DNA of 16,683 nt from SFWF01 sp045539095 (GTDB lineage: Bacteria; Bacillota; Clostridia; Oscillospirales; Acutalibacteraceae): positions 1-16,683 of the forward strand of contig JAZQER010000039.1 in assembly GCA_045539095.1 (NCBI GenBank), written 5' to 3'. Below are positions 1-7,304 of this stretch, in pieces. How positions within the stretch are numbered: the stretch's first letter is position 1; every line of letters starts with the position of its first letter. The notes beneath the pieces were generated by a model. It was not told where the DNA came from. It worked only from the letters and a program-made list of their open reading frames with translations, and made no database searches. The position numbers and the translations under genes are program-made.

Positions 1-1523
1 TGAGTCGCCCAGATGTACGGACGAGTAAAGAGCTGTTTAATAAGCTCCTCATGGTAATAAGACTGATATTCCTCGGTGTAGTCGCCCTGTACGGGGTCGG
101 AGGTGTGCCAATTAAGAGCCTCGCAGCCGTATTCGCTGACACCGATGGGGGTGTTCGGATACTTCTTGTGAAAGTTGTCGAACCACGGACCGTTCATAGA
201 GGTGTCTCCGCCATACCAACCAAAATAATGGTTATAGGAAACAACATCGGGAATATGAACATATTCCTCATCTATGCCGCACATAGAAACACAGGCAATC
301 GTAGTAAGTCTGGTCTTGTCCATTTCGTGAACAAGGTCATTGAGTATCTTATGATTCTCTATAAGGTCGGGGTCGGCAGCACCGCCGATTGTAATCTCAT
401 TGGAAAGTCCCCATACAACAATACTCGGGTGATTGTAATTTTGGGTGATAAGCTCCTTCATCTGAGAAATTGTATTCTCTCTGCCGTTCTTCATATGGTT
501 TGAGATATAGGGAATTTCAGCCCAGAGGATAAGTCCCTTTTCATCGCAAAGGTCATAGAAATACTGTGCGTGCTGATAGTGTGCAAGGCGTATGGTGGTA
601 GCGCCGACCTCCATAATAAGTTCGATATCTTCTTCATGATGCTCGGGTAAAAGCGCGTTACCTATACCCCATCTGTCCTGATGGCGAGATACGCCACGGA
701 GAGGATATTCGCGACCGTTCAGTATAAATCCGCGCTCAGGATCTATCTCGAAGGTGCGGCAACCGAAGCGTGTTTTAACACAGTCGATTTCTTTGCTATC
801 CTCTATAAGCTTTGCAACTGCAGTGTAAAGATAGGGGTCGGGTCTGCCGTTCCAAAGATGAACATTTTTGATTTCTAAAGTAGCCTTGGTGTCCTCGGCT
901 ACTGTTTTGGCAACTGTATTGCCATCGGCGTCAAGTATTGCAATCTCAACCTTCTGACAAAGCTGCCCGTTTGTTACAAAGGTTTCTACCATAACCTCGG
1001 CATCTTCTCCTTTTATTTCGGGAGTAACCATAATTCCCTGACCGCCGAAGTAGTCAAGGTCAAAGTGAGAATCCTCTACAGCTATAAGGCTTACATTTCT
1101 GTAAAGTCCGCCGTAGAAGGTGAAGTCTGCAGTCTGGGGATAAACGCGGTCGTTCGGAGAGTTGTCCACAGCGACAACGATAAGATTCTCAAAATCAAGC
1201 ACCTCGGTGATATTTACTCTAAAGGTAGAGTATCCGCCGTCGTGGTGAGCGAGTTTTTTGCCGTTAACATATACGTCGGCAGAGGAATTAGCGCCCTCAA
1301 ACTCTAAATAATACTGCTTTGCCTCGGGAAGCTCGGTCTTTACAAGCTTCTTTGCATAAAGACAGGTGCCTCTGTAATAATCATTTTCTCCGTCCTGACC
1401 GTCTATAGCATTCCAGGAATGAGGAAGGTTAACCCACACCCAATTTTCAGGCATAGTCTCAGGAATCCCCACGGTTTCCTTAGAAAACGCCCATTTAGCA
1501 TTGAGACTTTGAATCTTTCTCAT
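1..1523 (-). CDS. Glycoside hydrolase family 2 (beta-galactosidase-like), partial, C-terminus outside window
   Basis: Hydrolyses terminal beta-linked sugars, most likely a beta-galactosidase, although beta-glucuronidase or beta-mannosidase cannot be excluded. My translation of the minus strand gives 507 residues before the window edge. The order is an N-terminal jelly-roll domain (about 1-150, with LPHSWNAIDG at 34-43 and YVNGKKLAHHDGGYSTF at 85-101), an immunoglobulin-like domain (about 155-260), then the TIM barrel. The predicted acid/base is Glu376 in WGLSNE and the nucleophile is Glu464 in GVSEYG, so both catalytic residues lie inside the window. No signal peptide is seen, so the enzyme is probably cytoplasmic. 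The start is ATG at 1523, with GGAGGA 8 bases upstream. It has its own promoter (1584-1612). Only the C-terminal end of the barrel and any later domains are missing. GH2 assignment is firm; substrate is not. Confidence 0.93.
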   Translation of the reverse strand, partial: MRKIQSLNAKWAFSKETVGIPETMPENWVWVNLPHSWNAIDGQDGENDYYRGTCLYAKKLVKTELPEAKQYYLEFEGANSSADVYVNGKKLAHHDGGYSTFRVNITEVLDFENLIVVAVDNSPNDRVYPQTADFTFYGGLYRNVSLIAVEDSHFDLDYFGGQGIMVTPEIKGEDAEVMVETFVTNGQLCQKVEIAILDADGNTVAKTVAEDTKATLEIKNVHLWNGRPDPYLYTAVAKLIEDSKEIDCVKTRFGCRTFEIDPERGFILNGREYPLRGVSRHQDRWGIGNALLPEHHEEDIELIMEVGATTIRLAHYQHAQYFYDLCDEKGLILWAEIPYISNHMKNGRENTISQMKELITQNYNHPSIVVWGLSNEITIGGAADPDLIENHKILNDLVHEMDKTRLTTIACVSMCGIDEEYVHIPDVVSYNHYFGWYGGDTSMNGPWFDNFHKKYPNTPIGVSEYGCEALNWHTSDPVQGDYTEEYQSYYHEELIKQLFTRPYIWAT

Positions 1524-1583
1524 AAACTTATCCTCCAGTTATATTAAAATAAGGGCAAAATAAACCCATAGATTATCATTATA

Positions 1584-1612
1584 ATTATATAATACATACA
1601 CCCTTCAGTCAA
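1584..1612 (-). promoter_or_regulatory. Sigma-A promoter of the GH2 gene
   Basis: Read on the minus strand, TTGACT (1612-1607) is followed after exactly 17 bases by TATAAT (1589-1584). Transcription should start near 1577, giving a leader of about 54 bases before the ATG at 1523. The -10 is exact consensus and the -35 has one mismatch. The AT-rich DNA upstream (1613-1690) contains no gene. Confidence 0.8.
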
Positions 1613-1693
1613 TATATTTACTAAAATAATTTTATGAAATAAATGTAAATTTGTGCATTATGTAGACAAAAACAATAATTTATTAAAGATAGC

Positions 1694-1721
1694 AAAACGC
1701 CGATGCAACCCTGCATCGGCG
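1694..1721 (-). terminator. Rho-independent terminator of the LTA-synthase-like gene
   Basis: A perfect 10-bp stem (1698-1707 with 1712-1721) closes a 4-base loop. On the minus strand it is followed by TTTT (1697-1694). It begins 6 bases after the stop codon of the gene at 1727-3721, so it should end that transcript before the GH2 promoter region. Confidence 0.85.
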
Positions 1722-1726
1722 TAGTT

Positions 1727-3721
1727 TCACTTGTCAAACACATATCCGTAGTAATCGGTTTCGAGCATTCGGGCGGATATTTGGAATTTGTTGTTTATTA
1801 TACTCTTATATCCACTGAGGTATTTATCTTTTTCTTCTTCACTTTCAAAGGCTTCTACTCCTTCAAAAAGAGTGAACTCTTTTGTATCGGCGCTGTACAT
1901 GCCACGCTCGGTTATGAACGAACGGTCGGAGAATATAACAAGTTGATTCGCGGTCGAAAGTATATCGCTTCCCATCAGAAGTCTTGAATCATACTCGAAA
2001 CCAAAAAGATTTAATATAGTAGGCAAAATATCAACCGAGTAACAATACTTATCTATAGTAGGGGCATCCTTTGTGCCCTGACAGTAAAGTATGAAATTAC
2101 TCTTGTAAAGTTCAAAGGTCGTATCCACATCATGGCCAAGAAGTTCGCGCCAAGCGGCGTACTTATCAGTGCCGTCCTTTTCAAGCCCGTATGGATAGTG
2201 GTCAGGAGTTATGGCAATAACCGTCTTGTCGGCTATGCCCTCCTCGTTCAGTCGCTTAAGCAACGCTTCCATAGCTTTGTCAAGCTCGATATTGCAAGCA
2301 AAATATGCCTTAAGATTGTCCGAACAGTCGAGGTCCTTTACGGCATCCCAATTCTTGTATGCCATCATATTACCAACCTTGGTATAGTTAAGATGTCCGC
2401 TAACCGTCATATAATAAGCGTGGAACTGCTCGCCTGAGGAAATATAATCGCCAATAGACGCGTTTATCATTTCAAGGTCCGACTGTGGCCACTGCTTTGT
2501 TATTCCTTCCAGTCCGTTTCCTACCGCCTTATATGTATATCCCATATTAGGATGAGAAACGTCTCTGCTGTAATAATCATAGGTGTTATTATGGTAAGCC
2601 CAGGTATTTTTAACACCTATACTTCTAAACATATTGCCTAAGCAAAATGGCATATAATTGTTTCCCGAACGGTAAAAACTCCACACGCCCGATTTCGGAA
2701 TTAGCCCTGTACAGTGGGTATATTCTCCGTCAGAGGTCGAAACGCCCCAGATGGGTGTATAGAAATTCGTAAACTTAAAGCCCTCCTGACTCATTTTATA
2801 AAGGGTGGGGGTAAGCACGGGGTCAACCGCATAGGGCGAAAAGCCCTCGGCGGTAATAGTTATAAGGTTATATCCCTCATACATACCCGTATATTTATTC
2901 TTATTTGTCGGTGTTTTTTCGGCAAAATAAGAATTAAGCGTCTGCAGAGTTTTGTCCTTTTCATTTTCATTAAGCCCCTCAAAGTCGATATCCATAACAT
3001 TCGGAGAGGTGTCTATTGCATCTTCTTCGGGTATGACGGGATTTTCATCAGGCTTATACTCTTCTTCGATCTGAAGCTTCTGATCTATTCCGAATAGGTT
3101 GTATTTAACATCAAGCGCCTCGGTATAAAGGAGCCCGAATTCTTTTGCCGAAAGATTCGGGTCAAAGGTTCCTGACTGAATAACTGCCAAAGAGGGTATT
3201 GCCGAAATGATGAATGGAGTCACTACACCGATAATAACGGCAAACACAGCCAACACTGCAGAAAATGCGCGGTTTTTTCCGTAAAAAACAATACGCCTTT
3301 TAAATACAAACAGAAGCACTATCGGCACAGCAAGCAACAATATAGCAGGAATGCCCGTAACTAGAGCAGAGAGAGTGTTTTCAAGTATTCCATCCTCGAG
3401 TATCTGGGTTGCGCCTCCGTTAAAAAAGGAGAATATTATCATATACTTTCCAAAAAAGCCGTGATAAACCGCCTGAACGGCACAGATAAGAAAGGTGAGA
3501 CTAATTGATACTATTGTACCGATAAAGCCTGCTTTTTTGCCAAACAATCTGCCAAGAGCCGCCACCATAAGCACCGGTACTGCGGCAAATATGCACATAA
3601 ACAGAAGACCCCATCCAAAAAACGGTCTGGAGGTAAAGATCCGAACAATGAGTTCCATATATATTATTGATAAAAAGTTAAAGACATTTCCGTTAAATTT
3701 AAAGTCCTTTGCATGTGTCAT
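1727..3721 (-). CDS. LTA synthase family membrane protein (sulfatase-like phosphoglycerol transferase)
   Basis: Predicted to transfer glycerol-phosphate or a related group from a lipid to an extracellular polymer. The first roughly 175 residues contain about five membrane helices. A linker rich in Glu, Asp and Asn follows (about 205-280), then an extracellular alkaline-phosphatase/sulfatase-fold domain. LtaS-type active-site residues are visible: Glu292 in ITAEGF, the candidate nucleophile Thr329 in GVSTSDGEY, His443 in VSGH, and Asp507-His508 in TPDHYPYG. An upstream TTG at 3733 would add four residues, but the predicted transcription start is near 3732. I therefore chose ATG 3721, which has GGTGAT four bases before it, giving 664 residues, close to the usual LtaS length. 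It has its own promoter and terminator. The family is secure, but whether the product is true lipoteichoic acid is inference. In B. subtilis lepA follows spoIIP; here this gene does, after the small membrane gene. Confidence 0.9.
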   Translation of the reverse strand: MTHAKDFKFNGNVFNFLSIIYMELIVRIFTSRPFFGWGLLFMCIFAAVPVLMVAALGRLFGKKAGFIGTIVSISLTFLICAVQAVYHGFFGKYMIIFSFFNGGATQILEDGILENTLSALVTGIPAILLLAVPIVLLFVFKRRIVFYGKNRAFSAVLAVFAVIIGVVTPFIISAIPSLAVIQSGTFDPNLSAKEFGLLYTEALDVKYNLFGIDQKLQIEEEYKPDENPVIPEEDAIDTSPNVMDIDFEGLNENEKDKTLQTLNSYFAEKTPTNKNKYTGMYEGYNLITITAEGFSPYAVDPVLTPTLYKMSQEGFKFTNFYTPIWGVSTSDGEYTHCTGLIPKSGVWSFYRSGNNYMPFCLGNMFRSIGVKNTWAYHNNTYDYYSRDVSHPNMGYTYKAVGNGLEGITKQWPQSDLEMINASIGDYISSGEQFHAYYMTVSGHLNYTKVGNMMAYKNWDAVKDLDCSDNLKAYFACNIELDKAMEALLKRLNEEGIADKTVIAITPDHYPYGLEKDGTDKYAAWRELLGHDVDTTFELYKSNFILYCQGTKDAPTIDKYCYSVDILPTILNLFGFEYDSRLLMGSDILSTANQLVIFSDRSFITERGMYSADTKEFTLFEGVEAFESEEEKDKYLSGYKSIINNKFQISARMLETDYYGYVFDK

Positions 3722-3738
3722 AAACATCACCAAGGTAA

Positions 3739-3767
3739 ATTATATTATATACGGTAAGCGATGTCAA
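3739..3767 (-). promoter_or_regulatory. Exact-consensus sigma-A promoter of the LTA-synthase-like gene
   Basis: On the minus strand TTGACA (3767-3762) and TATAAT (3744-3739) are separated by exactly 17 bases, matching the consensus at all twelve positions. The expected transcription start is near 3732, which leaves only about 11 bases before the ATG at 3721. That short leader still contains the GGTGAT ribosome-binding match. Confidence 0.85.
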
Positions 3768-3789
3768 TCGGTCGAATTATTACGAATTT

Positions 3790-4002
3790 TTAACTTTTTT
3801 GCAGTCTTATTTCAAAATCAAGTATTCTAACCGTTTCTTTACTTATATGCACCGCAGGTCTTTCATCCTTAAAAGAAATCTCTCTTATTGCTTCCCAGCT
3901 TTTACACATTCCTAAAAATACCGCTGTGATGCAAGAAAGCACCACTGCGGTCATAACTGCAGATCTCAGAAATGTCCTTATCGCTTTATTATTCCTTTTC
4001 AT
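3790..4002 (-). CDS. Small single-pass membrane protein downstream of spoIIP, function unknown
   Basis: A 70-residue protein with a basic N-terminus (MKRNNKAIRTFLR), one hydrophobic helix at about residues 13-32, and a charged C-terminal tail of about 38 residues. The predicted topology puts the tail outside the cytoplasm, because the positive residues precede the helix. The start is ATG 4002, two bases after the spoIIP stop, with GGGG nine bases before it; this is good evidence for translational coupling to spoIIP. I do not recognise a family. The position suggests a sporulation or envelope role, but that rests on context alone. No terminator follows, so the transcript may run into the promoter region of the next gene. 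Confidence 0.6.
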   Translation of the reverse strand: MKRNNKAIRTFLRSAVMTAVVLSCITAVFLGMCKSWEAIREISFKDERPAVHISKETVRILDFEIRLQKS

Positions 4003-4004
4003 AT

Positions 4005-5087
4005 TTACCCCATCGTATTTAATAAGCTTACAATTGCATTACCGACAAGTTCGGCTGAGTATTCCGCTTCGCTTAGCAGATTTGAGTCTGTTCCGACCTC
4101 GAGCAGTATTGACCCTGTAGTAAGATTCTGGTTGTATAGTTTCGACGCCAGCACCATAGGACGGGCAAGCCCCGGATACATTGCCTCCATAGTCTGCTGA
4201 AGCCTTGCGGCAAGGCGGAAGTTTTCTTTCCAATTCGGGAAATTTTTGACCGTACCGCTTTGGCTTCCCATACAAAGCATCACCTGAGCCGCTTCTTTGC
4301 CGTTTATCTCTTTAACAGGCCGCACTCGGTCGGTGTCGTTCAGCGCTATTGAGTCTCTGTGAATATCTATCACTATTTTTATTGACGGATACTTTGAAAG
4401 ATATTCCTTTATTGTCACCTCTGACCGAGAATAGCTTCCCGTATAGGCAGGATAATCGTGCTGCGTCTTATCGTGAATTACACCTATACCGGCAGATTTC
4501 AATTTTGAGGCTATAATATCACCTATGTGAGTAACATTTTTTGTATTATCGGTCGTTCGGCTCGCATCTGTTGAGGTATAATAATCACGGTCCTCGCTCA
4601 TATAACATTCGGTTGCATGGGTATGTATTATCAATACCTCGGGCTCGGAAGATTTATTTATCTTTATATTGAGCTTTGCTGAAAGCTCTGTTTTGAGGTC
4701 AACGGTAAGTCCTGAAGTGTTTTTCATATACACATTGTTATAGGAATATTTTGCCGAGTATGGCGAGATAAACTGTTCTACTATTTTACCTGTCGCCTGA
4801 GAGGATGCGGACGCTTCTACCGATTCTGATTCGCTAGAGTTTTCTTCTTTGGAAACTACCGCTTCTGAGCTATCTTCTTTGGACGGAGTATCACTTGTCA
4901 GACCGTTAAATATTTCTTCAAAAAGGTTGTCGTTTGACGTATCCACGGTATTTTGACCACTAAGGATAATATCATCAGAAGCGGCATTTTCTATCATAAA
5001 CCCGAATTCTCCTGTTATTGCAGTCATAAACGCAATAATAAGGGTCAGTATTACGGGCAGAGCATTTTCAATCTGTCGCAAGGACAT
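4005..5087 (-). CDS. spoIIP: Stage II sporulation protein P, peptidoglycan amidase/endopeptidase
   Basis: Part of the SpoIID-SpoIIM-SpoIIP machine that strips septal peptidoglycan during forespore engulfment, acting outside the membrane. Numbered from ATG 5087 (360 residues): one N-terminal membrane anchor at about 10-30, a low-complexity Ser/Glu linker at about 60-100, and the catalytic domain from about 105. Zinc-amidase residues are visible in IHTHATE (154-160), DIHRD (241-245) and LLEVGTDSN (328-336), where Glu330 is the likely general acid. It lies 30 bases after the gpr stop, the same order as in Bacillus. The start is uncertain. TTG 5099 has no close Shine-Dalgarno site; ATG 5087 directly abuts GAGGTG; TTG 5081 has GAGG at an ideal 8-base gap. 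The function is secure. Confidence 0.92.
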   Translation of the reverse strand: MSLRQIENALPVILTLIIAFMTAITGEFGFMIENAASDDIILSGQNTVDTSNDNLFEEIFNGLTSDTPSKEDSSEAVVSKEENSSESESVEASASSQATGKIVEQFISPYSAKYSYNNVYMKNTSGLTVDLKTELSAKLNIKINKSSEPEVLIIHTHATECYMSEDRDYYTSTDASRTTDNTKNVTHIGDIIASKLKSAGIGVIHDKTQHDYPAYTGSYSRSEVTIKEYLSKYPSIKIVIDIHRDSIALNDTDRVRPVKEINGKEAAQVMLCMGSQSGTVKNFPNWKENFRLAARLQQTMEAMYPGLARPMVLASKLYNQNLTTGSILLEVGTDSNLLSEAEYSAELVGNAIVSLLNTMG

Positions 5088-5117
5088 CACCTCATACAAA
5101 GTATATGAGCAAAACCT

Positions 5118-5969
5118 CTATATTAGACCCATAATATCCTCTATCGAAAGACTCTTCTGAAGGCAAAGATTTACGCTGACCGCTATCATCTCTGCCGCCC
5201 TGTCTATCATCATATCTATTTCTTTGGGTGTGACTATCATATCGGGTATATCACCGCTGACCGTTCCGCCTGCATCGACAAGCATAGTTTTTACGTCCAC
5301 GACTGTCGGTACTCCGATAGCGATAACGGGGACACCTAGCCTTTTTTCGTTTATCTCCATTCGGGCATTTCCCACCCCCGCCCCCGGACTTATGCCTGTG
5401 TCACACATCTGTACAGTGCAACCAAGCCTGCCAAGGCTTCTTGCCGCAAGCGCATCTATAACTATAACCGCAGAGGGTTCTATTCTATCGACTGTGCCGA
5501 GTATTATTTCTCCTGTTTCTATGCCCGTCTGTCCAAGCACCCCCGGAGCGAGTACTGATACCGGCATTAATCCGCCGAGCCCAAGCTCACGGCCGAGCTC
5601 TCGAGAGATATGCCTGGTGGCAATTATTCTGCTTGCAACCCTCGGACCGAGCGAATCTGGGGTTATATCTGTATTCCCGAGCCCTGCCACAAGCACTGAG
5701 CGAATACCTCTCGGCAAAAGTCTTTTAAGCTCTCGCGCCATACACCCTGCCGCCGCCTTGTCAAGTCCCGCATTTTTTGTGAATCGTGGAACCTGAAGTG
5801 TTATATATTTACCTATAGGTTTGCCTAGTTTGCGTCTAGCATTATCACTTTCAATTTCCATCCGTGTGACTGTGACATTCCCGCTTGTTTCCTCGTCAAT
5901 CGTCACTCCGTCTATGCTTTTTTTCGCAATTTCCGCCCTTTCAAGGGCTAGATCGGTGCGGATATTCAT
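5118..5969 (-). CDS. gpr: Germination protease GPR (SASP-degrading, peptidase family A25)
   Basis: Degrades small acid-soluble spore proteins during germination; it is made as a zymogen in the forespore. The 283-residue product begins MNIRTDLALE, matching the GPR cleavage motif RTDLAxE. It continues with VAGLGNTDITPDSLGP (94-109), VIDALAARS (170-178) and the glycine-rich CDTGISPGAGVGN (189-201). Asp105 and Asp172 are 67 residues apart and are candidates for the two essential aspartates of the family. The protein is much shorter than the roughly 370-residue Bacillus enzymes, and the residues before the processing site are few. ATG 5969 is preceded by AAAGGTGATAAA, a strong ribosome-binding site, and no earlier start codon is in frame nearby. 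It is first in a unit with spoIIP and divergent from rpsT. I could not identify a sigma-G or sigma-F promoter by eye. Confidence 0.95.
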   Translation of the reverse strand: MNIRTDLALERAEIAKKSIDGVTIDEETSGNVTVTRMEIESDNARRKLGKPIGKYITLQVPRFTKNAGLDKAAAGCMARELKRLLPRGIRSVLVAGLGNTDITPDSLGPRVASRIIATRHISRELGRELGLGGLMPVSVLAPGVLGQTGIETGEIILGTVDRIEPSAVIVIDALAARSLGRLGCTVQMCDTGISPGAGVGNARMEINEKRLGVPVIAIGVPTVVDVKTMLVDAGGTVSGDIPDMIVTPKEIDMMIDRAAEMIAVSVNLCLQKSLSIEDIMGLI

Positions 5970-5997
5970 TTTATCACCTTTATTTTTTAAAAAAATC

Positions 5998-6026
5998 TTG
6001 CAATTTGGGGAACAGTGTGTTATTAT
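5998..6026 (+). promoter_or_regulatory. Sigma-A promoter of rpsT
   Basis: TTGCAA (5998-6003) is followed after 17 bases by TATTAT (6021-6026). Transcription should begin near 6033, leaving a leader of about 32 bases that contains TTAGGAGGTG before the rpsT start codon. Confidence 0.75.
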
Positions 6027-6064
6027 AACAGTTGCTCTAATCTTAATTTAGGAGGTGTCACAAT

Positions 6065-6325
6065 ATGCCGAATATCAAATCCGCTAAGAAACGCGTATTA
6101 ATTAGTGCTGCTAATTACGAGCGCAACAAGGCATACCGTTCAGGTCTTAAGACCGCTGTCAAGAAGGCAAATGCCGCTATCGAGACCGGTGCTGCAGACG
6201 CTGATGTTGCTGTAAAGGCTGCCGTTAAGAAGATTGACCAAGCTTGTGCTAAGGGAATTCTTCACAAGAACACCGCAGGCAGAAAGAAGTCTGCTCTTGT
6301 CAGCCGTCTTAATAAAGCTCAGTAA
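6065..6325 (+). CDS. rpsT: 30S ribosomal protein S20
   Basis: Binds 16S rRNA early in assembly of the 30S subunit. The 86-residue, very basic, helical protein starts MPNIKSAKKRVLIS, typical of the family, and ends near the conserved KKSALVSRLNKAQ. The length is normal for S20. ATG 6065 follows GGAGGTG at a good distance, and the promoter lies at 5998-6026. It is divergent from gpr and close to spoIIP, an arrangement also known from Bacillus. It is the only convincing plus-strand gene in the window. Confidence 0.98.
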   Translation: MPNIKSAKKRVLISAANYERNKAYRSGLKTAVKKANAAIETGAADADVAVKAAVKKIDQACAKGILHKNTAGRKKSALVSRLNKAQ

Positions 6326-6337
6326 TTTTTTTAAATA

Positions 6338-6368
6338 ACAGACTTCGCACTAAAAGTGCGAAGTCTGT
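6338..6368 (+). other. Perfect 13-bp hairpin just downstream of rpsT
   Basis: Arms 6338-6350 and 6356-6368 pair perfectly around the loop TAAAA. The hairpin starts 12 bases after the rpsT stop. No U-tract follows on either strand, so it is not a canonical intrinsic terminator. It could protect the 3' end of the rpsT mRNA or act together with the hairpin at 6449-6479. Confidence 0.6.
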
Positions 6369-6448
6369 AAGAGCTTTATGAAATTACATAACAAGGTTGT
6401 CTTCGGCACCACGTTTAGTGTGTGTCGATTTTTCTTTTTATATACAAC

Positions 6449-6484
6449 AAACCGCCGTTCGATTTTTGAACGGCGGTTTTCCGT
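6449..6484. terminator. Bidirectional terminator between rpsT and the convergent unknown gene
   Basis: A 12-bp GC-rich stem (6449-6460 with 6468-6479) encloses a 7-base loop. On the plus strand the T-run is TTTTCC; on the minus strand the hairpin ends in GGTTTGTTG. It begins 5 bases past the stop codon of the minus-strand gene at 6485 and can end both convergent transcripts. Confidence 0.75.
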
Positions 6485-7234
6485 TTAATCTGAATACTTC
6501 ATCGCTTGGGTAAACTTTTTATTCTTTCCGAGAAGTGAAATCATATTGTTTATTGAAGTAACAAGATTTGTACATTCATCCATATACTCGATTGCGGCTT
6601 TAAAGCGATCCTCATTCTTACCGATAGCCGCCGAAAGAAGCGCTACAACAGCGGTGGAAGTTGCATTATCTCCCTGAACAAACATCTCAAGTAACATATC
6701 AATAAGCTTTTTGGTCGCTTTTTTGTTTCCCGCTTCGAGGGTTGCTCTTATCTCCGGCACAAAATATGCGGTCATAAAATCAAGATAAAGATACTTGCCC
6801 TTTACCTCAACCTGTTCCTTATACTTATCCTTAACAGAGGGGTAAACAGCAAGGAGCTTAGAAGTTAGTGTTGTTACCGTAACATTGTCACCCTTATTCG
6901 CAGTAGGAAGCTCGATGCCTGAAGCATTAACATTGCGTTTTGCCTTAACGCCAAGTTTCTTCTTTAGGGTATCAACAAAATCCATACCAACGCTTACAGC
7001 GTCGCGTTCAAGCTGACCGTCATCAAAAAGATAGCTTGAAATAATAGCGTAATCTCCTAACTTTCCGTCCTCGATATCTGCGCTGAGAAGATTATATACC
7101 TGCCTTCCTTCATCATACTCGATCTTTACCGATACTTTCTCATTTGTGAAGGTCTCACCCTCTGCTTTAAATCCGTTTTCCTCAAAAAAAGGATTCATCT
7201 CTTCAATGACGGTTCCGTAATATCTGTTATCCAA
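6485..7234 (-). CDS. Uncharacterised soluble protein, about 249 residues
   Basis: I do not recognise the family. The protein has no signal peptide or membrane helix, so it should be cytosolic. The N-terminal half (to about residue 105) alternates strands and helices and is acidic. The C-terminal half, from about LTSKLLAVYPSVKDKY onward, is helical, with repeated hydrophobic patterns such as KKLIDMLLEMF and STAVVALLSAAIG. A GTG at 7243 would add three residues, but GGAG (7246-7243) overlaps it. The same GGAG lies 8 bases before TTG 7234, which I prefer. It has its own promoter (7268-7296) and is convergent with rpsT, so it is probably monocistronic and constitutive. Base composition and codon use look like the neighbours, with no sign of recent transfer. 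Confidence 0.75.
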   Translation of the reverse strand: MDNRYYGTVIEEMNPFFEENGFKAEGETFTNEKVSVKIEYDEGRQVYNLLSADIEDGKLGDYAIISSYLFDDGQLERDAVSVGMDFVDTLKKKLGVKAKRNVNASGIELPTANKGDNVTVTTLTSKLLAVYPSVKDKYKEQVEVKGKYLYLDFMTAYFVPEIRATLEAGNKKATKKLIDMLLEMFVQGDNATSTAVVALLSAAIGKNEDRFKAAIEYMDECTNLVTSINNMISLLGKNKKFTQAMKYSD

Positions 7235-7267
7235 ATTTTTCACTCCGTTATCATTTTCTAATTCACT

Positions 7268-7296
7268 ATTTTAACATATATTTCCCTGTTTGTCAC
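7268..7296 (-). promoter_or_regulatory. Promoter of the uncharacterised gene at 6485-7234
   Basis: On the minus strand GTGACA (7296-7291) precedes TAAAAT (7273-7268) by 17 bases. A TG one base before the -10 makes it an extended -10. It starts just beyond the ung stop codon at 7305, so the two genes are separate units even though no terminator is seen between them. Confidence 0.65.
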
Positions 7297-7304
7297 TAAA
7301 AAAA

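Noticed and set aside
51..503. 150-residue plus-strand open frame
   Set aside because: Antisense to the GH2 catalytic domain, whose motifs are intact on the minus strand.
5224..5796. 190-residue plus-strand open frame
   Set aside because: It is antisense to gpr, low in complexity (rich in Ser, Pro, Thr and Ile), has no ribosome-binding site and matches no family.
5970..6060. Sigma-G or sigma-F promoter for gpr
   Set aside because: Expected from biology, but no match to the usual -10 and -35 elements could be found by eye; the only clear promoter here faces rpsT.
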